Made by a program: the position numbers and the translations under genes. Under the pieces are notes generated by a model that ran no database searches, was not told the DNA's origin, and saw only the letters and a list, made by a program, of their open reading frames with translations. Shown here one piece after another: positions 7,352 to 15,675 of a stretch of DNA of 64,000 nt (position 1 is its first letter; the number at the start of each line of letters is the position of its first letter). This DNA comes from Paracoccaceae bacterium (GTDB lineage: Bacteria; Pseudomonadota; Alphaproteobacteria; Rhodobacterales; Rhodobacteraceae): positions 112,341-176,340 of the forward strand of contig JACVZW010000059.1 of NCBI GenBank assembly GCA_014654775.1, written 5' to 3'.

Positions 7352-8683
7352 ATGATCCAAAAGCTTTCAACCGCTGCCGTGCTGGCGCTTGCCGCCACGT
7401 CCGGTTCGGCCTCGGCCGAGAAGATCAAGTTCGAATATTGGTACGGTCTGACCGGCGATCTTGGCGCCGTCGTCGCCGAAACCTGCAACCGCTTCAACGC
7501 GGCGCAGGACCAGTATGAAGCCGTCTGCGTCGGGCAGGACGGCTATGAAAAGGCCGTGCAGAACGCCATCGCCGCCTTCCGCGCGCAAAAGCATCCCACG
7601 CTGCTGCAATCCTTCGACGCCGGCACCGCCGACCTGATGCTGTCGGGCGAATTCTATCCCGTGCACAAGCTTATGCAGGACACCGGCGTGACGGTGGATT
7701 GGGCCGACTACTTCCCCGGCATCGCCAACTACTACTCCGCCTCCACGGGCGAATTCTTCTCGATGCCGTGGAACTCTTCCACCCCCGTCTACTATTTCAA
7801 CAAAGCCCATTTCGAAAAGGCCGGGATCACCGAAGCCCCGGTCACCTGGGAAGGGATGGAAGAGGCGTTCAAGGCCCTCAAGGCCTCGGGTCAGGAATGC
7901 AGCCTCGCCTACGCCCCCTCGTCCTGGATCGACCTCGAGCAGTTCTCGATGGCCCACAACATCCCCGTCGCCTCGAATGACAACGGCTATACCGGGCTGG
8001 ACACCGAGCTTCTGTTCAACACCACCCTGCATGTCCAGCACATGGAGAATATCCAGCGCTGGATCACCGAAGGCTATGCCGCGATCCGCACGCAGGCCGC
8101 GGGCAAGACCTCGCGCGACAGCTTCGTCGAAGGCGAATGCTCGATCTTCTTCTCGTCCATCGCCGACCACAACACGATCCACAAGATCGCGCCGGAAGGC
8201 TTGTCTTGGGACGTGCAGATCATCCCGACCTATGAAGCGGTCGAACGCCACAACACCGTGGTGGGCGGCGCCTCGCTCTGGGTCCTCTCGGGCAAGACCG
8301 AAGGCGAATATCAGGCGGCCGCCGCCTATCTCGCCTTCCTCGCCACCAAGGACGAACAGCAGTTCCTGCTGGAAAACACCGGCTACATCCCGGTGACCAA
8401 GTCCACCTATGACGCGCTGCTGGCCGAAGGCTTCTACGCCAAAGAGCCCTTCATCAACCGCGACATCGCGATGAAGTCGCTGACTTGGACCGAACCCTCC
8501 AACCTGACCAAGGGTCTGCGTCTGGGCGGCATGATCCAGATCCGCGCCGAATGGACCGCCGAGGTGGAGGCCGCGCTGGCTGGCCAGAAGCCGATGAAAG
8601 AGGCGCTCGACACTGCCGCCGCGCGCGGCAACGAGATCCTCGCCCGCTTTGCGAAAACCTACGAAGGCAAGTCTTTCCCCTGA
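7352..8683 (+). CDS. ugpB: Glycerol-3-phosphate/glycerophosphodiester ABC transporter, substrate-binding protein
   Basis: A 443-residue periplasmic binding protein. The signal peptide ends at ASA before EKIKFEYW. Throughout, it matches the UgpB pattern: FNSSTPV-like motif (here WNSSTPVYYFNKAHF), LKASGQECSLAY, GGASLWVLSGK, NTGYIPVTK and TKGLRLGGMIQIR near the end. UgpB binds sn-glycerol-3-phosphate or glycerophosphocholine for import. The ATG at 7352 is chosen because the signal peptide starts there and AGACAGGGA precedes it. The three transporter genes follow, after a GC-rich hairpin that may raise ugpB output relative to them. Confidence 0.9.
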   Translation: MIQKLSTAAVLALAATSGSASAEKIKFEYWYGLTGDLGAVVAETCNRFNAAQDQYEAVCVGQDGYEKAVQNAIAAFRAQKHPTLLQSFDAGTADLMLSGEFYPVHKLMQDTGVTVDWADYFPGIANYYSASTGEFFSMPWNSSTPVYYFNKAHFEKAGITEAPVTWEGMEEAFKALKASGQECSLAYAPSSWIDLEQFSMAHNIPVASNDNGYTGLDTELLFNTTLHVQHMENIQRWITEGYAAIRTQAAGKTSRDSFVEGECSIFFSSIADHNTIHKIAPEGLSWDVQIIPTYEAVERHNTVVGGASLWVLSGKTEGEYQAAAAYLAFLATKDEQQFLLENTGYIPVTKSTYDALLAEGFYAKEPFINRDIAMKSLTWTEPSNLTKGLRLGGMIQIRAEWTAEVEAALAGQKPMKEALDTAAARGNEILARFAKTYEGKSFP

Positions 8684-8696
8684 CATTGCCTTCCCC

Positions 8697-8732
8697 GGCG
8701 CGGCGGTCCCCCTGCCGCCGCGCCACCCTTTT
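8697..8732 (+). terminator. Intercistronic hairpin between ugpB and ugpA
   Basis: A 10-bp perfect stem, GGCGCGGCGG at 8697-8706 pairing with CCGCCGCGCC at 8715-8724, encloses an 8-base loop and is followed by ACCCTTTT. It lies in the 70-bp gap after ugpB. In binding-protein operons such hairpins often act as partial terminators or as 3' RNA stabilisers, giving more binding protein than permease. No long U run follows, so full termination is unlikely. Confidence 0.6.
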
Positions 8733-8753
8733 CCCCTCCGACCGGAGCCGCCC

Positions 8754-9635
8754 ATGCGCCGCGCGCATTTCAAGACAAGTTGGATCGTGGCCGCGCTTCT
8801 GGCGCCGCAGCTTCTGGTGATCTTCGTCTTCTTCTACTGGCCCTCGGCGCAGGCGCTCTACTGGGCCTTCACGCTGGAACAGCCCTGGGGTGGCGGGAAC
8901 ACTTGGGTGGGCTTCGAAAACTTCCGCAACGTGCTCTCTGATCCCTATTACTGGAGTTCGGTGCGCGTCTCGGTCATCTTCGCGCTGGCCACCACGGCGC
9001 TTGCCATGGGCATGGCCCTCACGCTCGCCCTCTTCGTCGACCGGCAACTGGCTGGCTATCGCGCCTTCCGCGTCGCGCTGATCTGGCCCTATGCCGTGGC
9101 CGCGCCTGCGGTGGGTCTGGCCTTCCAATTCGTCTTCAACCCCGGCGCGGGCATCTTCTCCTACATCAACACGATCTCCCCCGGCCTCTGGGACCCGTCG
9201 CGCTATCCGGCACAGGCGGTGCTGGCGATCATCATCGCGGGCGCGTGGAAACAGGTGGCCTACAGCTTCGTCTTCTTCCTTGCCGCGCTGCAATCCATCC
9301 CCCGCAGCCTGACCGAGGCCGCCGCGATGGACGGCGCGCGCCCGCTGCGCCGAATGCTCGACCTGCAACTGCCGCTGCTGACGCCCACGATCTTCTTCCT
9401 CATCGTCATCAACATCACCGACAGCTTCACCGACAGTTTCGGCATCGTCGATACGTTGACGGGCGGCGGTCCGTTCCGGGCGACCGACCTGATGGTCTAC
9501 AAGATCTATTCCGACGGCTTCCGAGGCTTCGACTATTCCGGTGCCGCCGCGCAATCCATCATCCTGATGCTCCTCGTCATAGCGCTGACCTTCGTGCAGT
9601 TCCGCTATGTCGAACGGCGCGTTCACTACTCCTGA
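8754..9635 (+). CDS. ugpA: Glycerol-3-phosphate ABC transporter permease
   Basis: A 293-residue inner-membrane permease with about six membrane segments. The EAA loop, which contacts the ATPase, reads TEAAAMDGARPLRRMLDLQLP near residue 190. The ATG at 8754 has GGAG 7 bases upstream; a longer frame reaches into ugpB but has no ribosome site. It forms a heterodimer with UgpE. The gene lies 70 bp after ugpB, with a hairpin between, and 9 bp before ugpE. Confidence 0.9.
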   Translation: MRRAHFKTSWIVAALLAPQLLVIFVFFYWPSAQALYWAFTLEQPWGGGNTWVGFENFRNVLSDPYYWSSVRVSVIFALATTALAMGMALTLALFVDRQLAGYRAFRVALIWPYAVAAPAVGLAFQFVFNPGAGIFSYINTISPGLWDPSRYPAQAVLAIIIAGAWKQVAYSFVFFLAALQSIPRSLTEAAAMDGARPLRRMLDLQLPLLTPTIFFLIVINITDSFTDSFGIVDTLTGGGPFRATDLMVYKIYSDGFRGFDYSGAAAQSIILMLLVIALTFVQFRYVERRVHYS

Positions 9636-9644
9636 GGGCGCAAG

Positions 9645-10574
9645 ATGATCGAACGCACGCCGATCCTGAACATCCTGACCCACCTGATCCTCATCTCGGG
9701 CCTTGTCATCATCCTGATCCCGATCTGGCTGGCCTTCGTCGCCGCCACCCAGACCCTGCAGGCCGTCAACAGCGCCCCGGTGGAGTTCTGGCCGGGCGAC
9801 CAGCTTTGGGTGAACCTGCGCGAGGCATGGGCCCTGTCGGATTTCGGGCCGAAATTCATCAATACCCTGATCGTGGCCACGGGCGTGGTTGTGGGCAAGA
9901 TCACGCTGGCCTGCATCACCGCCTTCGCCATCGTCTTCTTCAACTTCCGTGGCCGCATGGTGATCTTCTGGATGATCTTCATCACCCTGATGCTGCCGCT
10001 CGAAGTGCGGATCGTGCCCACCTATGCGGTGGCGGCCAATGCCCTGTCGCCCTTCCAGACCATCCTTGATGCGACCGGGCTCAGCGGTCTGATCGCCACC
10101 CTGTCGGGGGTCGAGGTCCGCCTCGAATGGAACCTCCTCAATTCCTACACGGGTCTCATCCTGCCGCTTGTCGCCACGGCGACCGGCACCTTCCTTTACC
10201 GGCAGTTCTTCCTCACCATCCCCGATGATCTGGTCGAAGCCGCGCGGATGGATGGCGCGGGCCCCCTCCGCTTTCTCTGGGACGTGCTCATCCCGCTCTC
10301 GCGCACCAACATCGCGGCGCTGGCCACGATCATGTTCGTCTATGCGTGGAACCAGTATCTGTGGCCGCTTCTCATCATCACCGACCGGGCCAATTACGGC
10401 ATGGTCGTGGTGCAGCTTTCCGACCTCGTCCCCGACCAGCTGACCACCGGCGGCGGCACGCCGACATGGCACCTCGCGATGGCGGCGACGCTGGTCGTCA
10501 TGCTGCCCCCCATCGCCGTGGTCATCCTCATGCAGCGCTGGTTCGTGCGCGGCCTGATCAACACCGACAAGTGA
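9645..10574 (+). CDS. ugpE: Glycerol-3-phosphate ABC transporter permease
   Basis: A 309-residue permease with about six membrane segments; the EAA loop is EAARMDGAGPLRFLWDVLIP near residues 200-220. It is the partner of UgpA in the membrane channel. A loop near residues 140-170 appears longer than in the Escherichia coli protein, with a segment rich in small polar residues (ATLSGVEVRLEWN). It starts 9 bp after ugpA and ends 7 bp before ugpC. Confidence 0.9.
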   Translation: MIERTPILNILTHLILISGLVIILIPIWLAFVAATQTLQAVNSAPVEFWPGDQLWVNLREAWALSDFGPKFINTLIVATGVVVGKITLACITAFAIVFFNFRGRMVIFWMIFITLMLPLEVRIVPTYAVAANALSPFQTILDATGLSGLIATLSGVEVRLEWNLLNSYTGLILPLVATATGTFLYRQFFLTIPDDLVEAARMDGAGPLRFLWDVLIPLSRTNIAALATIMFVYAWNQYLWPLLIITDRANYGMVVVQLSDLVPDQLTTGGGTPTWHLAMAATLVVMLPPIAVVILMQRWFVRGLINTDK

Positions 10575-10581
10575 GGCGCAA

Positions 10582-11697
10582 ATGGCCGAAATCCGCATCC
10601 GCAACCTCGCCAAGACCTATGGCAAGACCACGATCATGCAGGGCATCGACCTGCAGATCGCCCATGGCGAATTCGTCGTGATCCTCGGCCCCTCGGGCTG
10701 CGGGAAATCCTCGCTCCTGCGGATGATCGCGGGTCTGGAAGAGATCAGCGAAGGCCTTGTCGAAATCGGCGGCACGGTCGTGAACGCGCTGGAACCGCGC
10801 GAACGGGGCTGCGCGATGGTCTTTCAGAACTACGCGCTCTACCCCCATATGACCGTGGCGGAAAACATCGGCTACGCGCTCAAGGTCGCCCGCATCCCCA
10901 AGGCCGAACGCATGGCCCGCATCCGCGCCACGGCCGAGTCGGTCGGTCTGGGCGACTTCCTCGACCGCCGCCCCGGGCAGCTGTCGGGTGGCCAGCGGCA
11001 GCGCGTCGCCATGGCCCGCGCCATCATCCGCGAACCGAAGGTCTTCCTCTTCGACGAACCTCTGTCAAACCTCGACGCCAAGCTGCGCCTGCAGATGCGG
11101 CAAGAGATCCGCAAGATCCACAACCGCATCGGCGCGACCAGCGTCTTCGTCACCCATGACCAGCACGAAGGCATGACGCTCGCCGACCGCCTCGTCGTGA
11201 TGAACAAGGGCACCATCGAACAGATCGGCACCCCGGCCGAGATCTACGAACGCCCCCAGTCGCTCTATGTCGCGGGCTTCATCGGCAGCCCGCCGATGAA
11301 TATCCTTCCGGGTCAGGTCTCCACCGCCCGTCGCGGCGTCCTGCTCGAAGATGGAACCCTCCTGCCCATCCTCTCGCAACTTGATGCGGGGGACGGCGCC
11401 ATGGTCCATGTCGGCTTCCGGCCTGAACAGGCCGAACTGGTCGAACCCGGGCGCGGGGCCTTCGATGCACGGCTTGATATGATCGAAGAAATGGGGGCGG
11501 CACGGCTGTGCCATCTGCTCTTCGAGGATATCCCCGTCTCCGTCTTGACCGAGGGTCGCCCCGCCCTTGCTACCGGCGCGCCGGTCGGCATCCGCCTCAC
11601 GCAAGAGGCGCTGCATCTCTTCGACGCGAACTCGGGCCACCGGATCGAACTCCGTCGCATCGACACGCGGCTCGTCGAAATGCAGCCATCTGCCTGA
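10582..11697 (+). CDS. ugpC: Glycerol-3-phosphate ABC transporter ATP-binding protein
   Basis: A 371-residue ATPase of the MalK/UgpC group. Walker A is GPSGCGKSS at 36-44, the signature LSGGQRQR begins at about 134, and Walker B is VFLFDEP near 154-160 with the H-loop FVTHD after it. The C-terminal 120 residues form the TOBE/MalK-type regulatory domain, ending with the typical VGIRLTQEALHLFD. It energises UgpAE. A short GC-rich hairpin overlaps the end of the gene region at 11698. Confidence 0.92.
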   Translation: MAEIRIRNLAKTYGKTTIMQGIDLQIAHGEFVVILGPSGCGKSSLLRMIAGLEEISEGLVEIGGTVVNALEPRERGCAMVFQNYALYPHMTVAENIGYALKVARIPKAERMARIRATAESVGLGDFLDRRPGQLSGGQRQRVAMARAIIREPKVFLFDEPLSNLDAKLRLQMRQEIRKIHNRIGATSVFVTHDQHEGMTLADRLVVMNKGTIEQIGTPAEIYERPQSLYVAGFIGSPPMNILPGQVSTARRGVLLEDGTLLPILSQLDAGDGAMVHVGFRPEQAELVEPGRGAFDARLDMIEEMGAARLCHLLFEDIPVSVLTEGRPALATGAPVGIRLTQEALHLFDANSGHRIELRRIDTRLVEMQPSA

Positions 11698-11714
11698 CAG
11701 CCCGCGCAGGGCTG
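11698..11714 (+). terminator. Weak hairpin after ugpC
   Basis: CAGCCC at 11698-11703 pairs with GGGCTG at 11709-11714 around a 5-base loop, directly after the ugpC stop. There is no U tract, so it may mark the transcript end or merely stabilise it. Confidence 0.35.
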
Positions 11715-11724
11715 GCGGCATCCC

Positions 11725-11949
11725 TCAGGTCGATACGGCTGCGCGGGGCGGAAACGGTATCGACCGATCGCCCTTTGCGCGCGGATAGAGGTCGCCGTCA
11801 CGATTGTAAGACTGGCCGTCCCACCGGGCATGATCGGATCGCGGACCCAAAAATTCCCGCACGGCACTGGCAAGGGTCAGGGCGGCGGGATTGGCCTTGC
11901 CATAACAAACATCATCGCCATACGCATCGGCGGGCCTCTCGTCCTTCAC
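11725..11949 (-). CDS. Small hypothetical protein
   Basis: A 74-codon frame starting with GTG lies in the 335-bp gap between ugpC and the VIT gene and overlaps neither. The predicted protein is hydrophilic, with DYG- and W-containing segments (ARWDGQSYNRDGDLYP), and its codons show the G/C third-position bias of real genes here. GGGA abuts the start codon, which is a poor ribosome site. No family is recognised. It could be a small gene or chance; without it the gap holds nothing else I can see. Confidence 0.4.
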   Translation of the reverse strand: MKDERPADAYGDDVCYGKANPAALTLASAVREFLGPRSDHARWDGQSYNRDGDLYPRAKGDRSIPFPPRAAVST

Positions 11950-12032
11950 TCCCTAAGATCGGGCAAGACCGGCGGCTTTAGGTCCGCCCTTCGCCATCCC
12001 GGTCCTTCCTCGCACAAGACGGAAACCCCGAC

Positions 12033-12740
12033 ATGACCCTTCCCTATCAATCCGCCCATGAAGAACTGCATTACCTCGATCGCGCGGGCTGGCTGCGTGC
12101 TGCTGTCCTCGGGGCGAATGACGGCATCGTCTCGGTGTCCTCTCTGATCGTCGGTGTGGCGGCAGCCGACCCCAGCCGCACCGCAATCCTGATCGCCGGG
12201 GCTGCCGGGCTGGCGGCGGGGGCCATGTCCATGGCGGCGGGTGAATATGTCTCGGTCAGCTCGCAGTCGGATGTCGAACGGGCTGACATCGCCCGCGAAA
12301 GGCAGGCCCTGATCGACACCCCCGATGCGGAAGAGCGCGAGCTTGCCTCGATCTACGAATCGCGTGGCCTGACACCGGCGACAGCGGCGCTCGTCGCGCG
12401 GGAACTGACGCAGAAGGATGCGCTTGCCGCCCATGTGCGCGATGAACTCGGCCTGTCCGAGGTGCATTCCGCCAACCCGCTGCAGGCGGCGATGGCGTCG
12501 GGGCTGACCTTCACGGTGGCAGCGGCCGTGCCGCTTGTCGCGGCGGCACTGGCACCAGAAGGGCAAATCATCCCGGTGGTCGTCATCGCAACGCTGGTCA
12601 GCCTTGCCGGACTCGGCGCCTTGGGTGCGCAGGCCGGGGGGGCGCCCAAGCTGCGCGCCACTGCGCGGGTGCTGTTCTGGGGGGCGGCGGCAATGGCGAT
12701 CACGGCCGGTGTCGGGCGCATGTTCGGGGTTGCGGTCTAG
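12033..12740 (+). CDS. VIT/CCC1-family membrane transporter
   Basis: A 235-residue protein of the VIT1/CCC1 (DUF125) family: an opening ending in GWLRAAVLGANDGIVS, then the GAMSMAAGEYVSVSSQ segment and three C-terminal membrane segments. Eukaryotic members move Fe2+ or Mn2+ into vacuoles; bacterial members are thought to export or sequester iron or manganese. An acidic, charged cytoplasmic stretch (about 75-145) lies between the membrane halves. It appears to be a single-gene unit. Confidence 0.88.
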   Translation: MTLPYQSAHEELHYLDRAGWLRAAVLGANDGIVSVSSLIVGVAAADPSRTAILIAGAAGLAAGAMSMAAGEYVSVSSQSDVERADIARERQALIDTPDAEERELASIYESRGLTPATAALVARELTQKDALAAHVRDELGLSEVHSANPLQAAMASGLTFTVAAAVPLVAAALAPEGQIIPVVVIATLVSLAGLGALGAQAGGAPKLRATARVLFWGAAAMAITAGVGRMFGVAV

Positions 12741-13122
12741 GTCTGCGGCATAGACCGAGCGCACCCGCCAAAAACGTGGCGATCTCTGCTGCCCGTAGCG
12801 CTGCATCGGCCCCGGCGGAGAGATGCGCGAACAGCCGCAGGGTGAGGTAAGGCGGTCCCTCCTTTTCGCTACCAAATCGGTACGAATCAGGCGACCTCAC
12901 CCCTGTAGGCACCAGACCGGATTGACACTGTCCAGCCATCGAAATCTTCGGTCATCCGTCCGTAAACATATATTTTCATGACATAAGTTTATCGTTAAGC
13001 TCCGGCATGGCAGAGAACGCCTATCGTTTAGGCAAAAATCAAACTGATCGGCCACGCGCTCATGGGCCGCCAAAAACTCTCATGCAAGCGGTTGCAGCTT
13101 GACTTGAATCAAGGTGACTTAA
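12741..13122. other. Gene-poor region before the sensor kinase
   Basis: There is no confident gene in 382 bp. The left part can encode a minus-strand frame of about 79 codons (12700-12939, overlapping the end of the VIT gene), whose middle looks somewhat protein-like, but it has no ribosome site and no known family. The right part (about 12960-13050) is clearly AT-rich and includes TTTTCATGACATAAGTTTAT. It probably contains the promoter for the small frame and histidine kinase that follow. Confidence 0.4.
13099..13112 (+). promoter_or_regulatory. FNR/FnrL-like box upstream of the hybrid kinase
   Basis: TTGAC-TTGA-ATCAA matches the FnrL pattern TTGAY-N4-RTCAA seen at the cbb3 and hem genes in this window. 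Its centre, about 13105.5, would place a class II transcription start near 13147, downstream of the small frame's ATG (13123) but upstream of the kinase start (13257). It also overlaps the AAGG ribosome site of the small frame, so repression is possible too. Confidence 0.5.
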
Positions 13123-13260
13123 ATGCAATCTACGCAATCTATAGTAGAGCAGGACACCATAGAAGCACGGATTGATAAAGCTCTCGGCATGTCAGGCATG
13201 GTGAAAGTGACGGCAGTGCGCCATCGGCTAGGCCAGACCGTTAGGAGCGTGACGTTTTGA
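13123..13260 (+). CDS. Possible 45-residue leader peptide or small protein coupled to the sensor kinase
   Basis: An ATG at 13123 preceded by AAGG (8-base spacing) opens a 45-codon frame, whose stop TGA overlaps the kinase start as TTGA. The peptide is hydrophilic and charged (QDTIEARIDKALGMSG), with no signal or membrane segment and no family I recognise. The 4-bp overlap is the usual mark of translational coupling, so it may set kinase translation or act as a small partner. Codon choice is less GC-biased than in neighbouring genes, which fits either a leader or non-coding sequence. Confidence 0.45.
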   Translation: MQSTQSIVEQDTIEARIDKALGMSGMVKVTAVRHRLGQTVRSVTF

Positions 13261-15350
13261 ATCTGACAACCGGATCGTTCACTTCTCCCGCAGCGCGGGC
13301 CCTTCTGGATACGCCCCCCGAAGAGGTCTTCGACAATTTCACCCAGTTGGCGTCGCGGCTCATGCGGGCCCCGGTCTCTCTCGTGTCGCTGATCGATTTC
13401 GACGGCGACAGGCAATTCTTCAAAAGCCAATGCGGCCTGCCGCATCCATGGTCAGAAACCCGGCAAACCCCGCTCAACCAATCCTTCTGCCGTCTGGTCC
13501 TCGAACAGAACGCCCATCTGCGCATCACCGACTCCCGCGTCGACAGTCGCGTGGCGGGCAATCCGGTTATCGATCTTCTGGGTGTGGTGGCCTATCTCGG
13601 CGTTCCCGTCATTTCTGACACGGGCGAGGTGATCGGGTCCTTCTGCGTCATCGACCATGTCCCGCGGGACTGGACGGAAGAGGAGATCGACACCCTCCAC
13701 CGTCTCGGCCGCAGCGTGAACGACCAGCTTCGCCTCCTGTCCACCGCTCAGACGCTCGACTCCGTCCGTCGCGACCTTGCCAGCCAACGCGACCAGCTGG
13801 CCAACATCCTCGAAACCGTTCCGGTCGCCGTGCTCTCGGTCAACCGCCACGGCACGATCACGGTCACCAACAACGAATGCCGCCGCATCCTTGGCCTGAC
13901 CGAGACCGAGATCTCCCAGCGCCGCTTCGATGACGCCCGCTGGCGGATCGAAACCGTCGATGGCGGCCCGTTCCCGGTCGAAGATCTTCCCGTTGCGCGC
14001 GTCCTTCGCGACGGACAGCCCCTGCGCGACCTGCGCCACGCCATCGTCTGGCCCGATGGCCAGCGCCGCATCCTGTCCGTCAACGCCTCGCCCATCCTCG
14101 AGTCGGGCACCCCGGTCTCCGTCGTTTGCGCGGTGGAAGACATCACCGAACGCCTTGCCGCCACCCATCGGCTCGAGGAGGCTCGCCAGAAGGCCGAAGA
14201 GGTCAGCCGCGCGAAATCCGACTTCCTCGCCAATATGAGCCACGAGATTCGCACCCCGCTGAACGGCGTGCTGGGGATGGCCGAGGTTCTGCAGAGCATG
14301 GTCACCACCCCTGAAAAGCAGCGCATGGTGGCGACCATCCGGCAATCGGGCGAAACGCTTCTGGCTGTCCTCAACTCCATCCTCGACATGTCCAAGATCG
14401 AGGCGGGCAAACTCACCCTCGACAGCGTGCCGATCCGCATTCCCGACCTCATTTTCGGGGTCGAGGCGCTTTATCGCGTCAAGGCCGAGGAAAAGGGGCT
14501 GGACCTCGAAGTGCTCTGCAGCGGCGGCAAGATCCAGACCCGGCTGGGTGACCCCCATCGCCTGACGCAGATCCTCAACAACCTGCTCAGCAACGCGATC
14601 AAGTTCACCGATCACGGCGATGTGCGGATGATCGTCTCCTCCAAACCCGACCGCCCCGTCCTGATCGAGGTCTCGGACACCGGCATCGGCATGACCGAAG
14701 AACAGGTCGCCCGCGCCTTCGACAGTTTCGAACAGGCCGAAAGCTCCATCGGGCGTCGGTTCGGCGGCACGGGGCTCGGCCTCTCCATCGTTCGCCAATT
14801 GGTGCACCTCATGGGGGGCGAGATCGAACTCTCCAGCCGTCTCGGTGAAGGCACCACCGTCCGCGTGACGCTTCCGCTGCCCACCGTCGAGGTGGATGCC
14901 GACCCGCCCGCGCCAGCCCATCAGGTGATCGAAGTGGACATGCTGAAGGGCAGGCGCGTGCTGATCGCGGATGACAATCCGACCAACCTCCTCGTCCTGA
15001 ACGAAATGCTGGCCCCGACCGGCATCACCATCGTCGGGGCCACCAACGGGGCCGAGGTGGTGGCGGCATGGCAGAAGGCACAGGTCGAAGGCCGCCCCTT
15101 CGATCTCTTGCTGGTCGATATCCGCATGCCGGTGAAGGACGGGCTAGAAGCCCTGAAAGACATCCGCGCCGAAGAGACGGCACGCGGTCTGCCCGCCGTT
15201 CCCGCCATCGCGGTCACGGCCAATGTGATGCCGCAACAGATCAACGACTACCTCGCGGGCGGTTTCGGCACCTATCTGGCCAAGCCCCTGCTGCGCGCCG
15301 ATCTGATGGGGGCGATTGCATCGATGCTCCGGGTGCAGGCACCGCACTAG
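13257..15350 (+). CDS. Hybrid sensor histidine kinase (GAF-PAS-HisKA-HATPase-REC)
   Basis: A 697-residue soluble hybrid kinase. Domains in order: GAF-like (about 15-165, with the SQCGLP and GSFCVID pattern), PAS (about 180-300), HisKA with phospho-acceptor H329 in SHEIRTPLNG, HATPase (N box NNLLSNAIKF, G boxes DTGIGM and GGTGLGLSI), and a C-terminal receiver (about 565-690) with the acceptor aspartate in LLVDIRMPVKDG and the lysine in LAKPL. There is no membrane segment, so it senses a cytoplasmic signal. The start is TTG with AGGAG 9 bases upstream, coupled to the preceding small frame. No response regulator or phosphotransfer partner is adjacent. Confidence 0.9.
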   Translation: MNLTTGSFTSPAARALLDTPPEEVFDNFTQLASRLMRAPVSLVSLIDFDGDRQFFKSQCGLPHPWSETRQTPLNQSFCRLVLEQNAHLRITDSRVDSRVAGNPVIDLLGVVAYLGVPVISDTGEVIGSFCVIDHVPRDWTEEEIDTLHRLGRSVNDQLRLLSTAQTLDSVRRDLASQRDQLANILETVPVAVLSVNRHGTITVTNNECRRILGLTETEISQRRFDDARWRIETVDGGPFPVEDLPVARVLRDGQPLRDLRHAIVWPDGQRRILSVNASPILESGTPVSVVCAVEDITERLAATHRLEEARQKAEEVSRAKSDFLANMSHEIRTPLNGVLGMAEVLQSMVTTPEKQRMVATIRQSGETLLAVLNSILDMSKIEAGKLTLDSVPIRIPDLIFGVEALYRVKAEEKGLDLEVLCSGGKIQTRLGDPHRLTQILNNLLSNAIKFTDHGDVRMIVSSKPDRPVLIEVSDTGIGMTEEQVARAFDSFEQAESSIGRRFGGTGLGLSIVRQLVHLMGGEIELSSRLGEGTTVRVTLPLPTVEVDADPPAPAHQVIEVDMLKGRRVLIADDNPTNLLVLNEMLAPTGITIVGATNGAEVVAAWQKAQVEGRPFDLLLVDIRMPVKDGLEALKDIRAEETARGLPAVPAIAVTANVMPQQINDYLAGGFGTYLAKPLLRADLMGAIASMLRVQAPH

Positions 15351-15675
15351 GGTCGGGACCCATCGATCATGCTTGCGCGCCGTGCTGCAGGCTCCGCAAG
15401 CAGACGGGTCCATGTGCAAGCTTGTCTGGTCGGATGTGCAGATGACACGCCGTAAACCTCTTTTGCGCAGCGCCACAGCAGCGGGCGGCGGATCGGCGGG
15501 TGCTGAGTGGGATGCCATGATCCCCAAAATGCCTGCGGTCCATTCAGAGAGATAGAGCAGCAGCCGAGCATTCGAGTTCGCCGCCCGTCCCATACTGCGC
15601 TGACCCCAGCTGCAAACGGGCATCCGTCCACGCAGTCAGGCTGTGCCGCCCCGTTTTGAGTGCAATCGAAATCCT
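15351..15675. other. Gap between convergent kinase and RpiR genes
   Basis: In 325 bp I see no supportable gene, RNA or repeat. Open frames here have biased, low-complexity compositions and no ribosome sites. No hairpin with a U tract is visible after either gene. Confidence 0.5.

Noticed and set aside
8454-10613. Minus-strand open frame of about 700 codons antisense to ugpA and ugpE
   Set aside because: A charged, repetitive shadow composition opposite two well-supported permease genes.
12700-12939. Possible 79-codon minus-strand gene after the VIT gene
   Set aside because: It overlaps the VIT gene end and has no ribosome site, and the ends look random. Only the middle is protein-like, so it is mentioned in the gap entry, not called.
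15347-15631. 94-codon minus-strand frame in the kinase-RpiR gap
   Set aside because: Tryptophan/cysteine/proline-rich composition, no ribosome site, no recognisable family.
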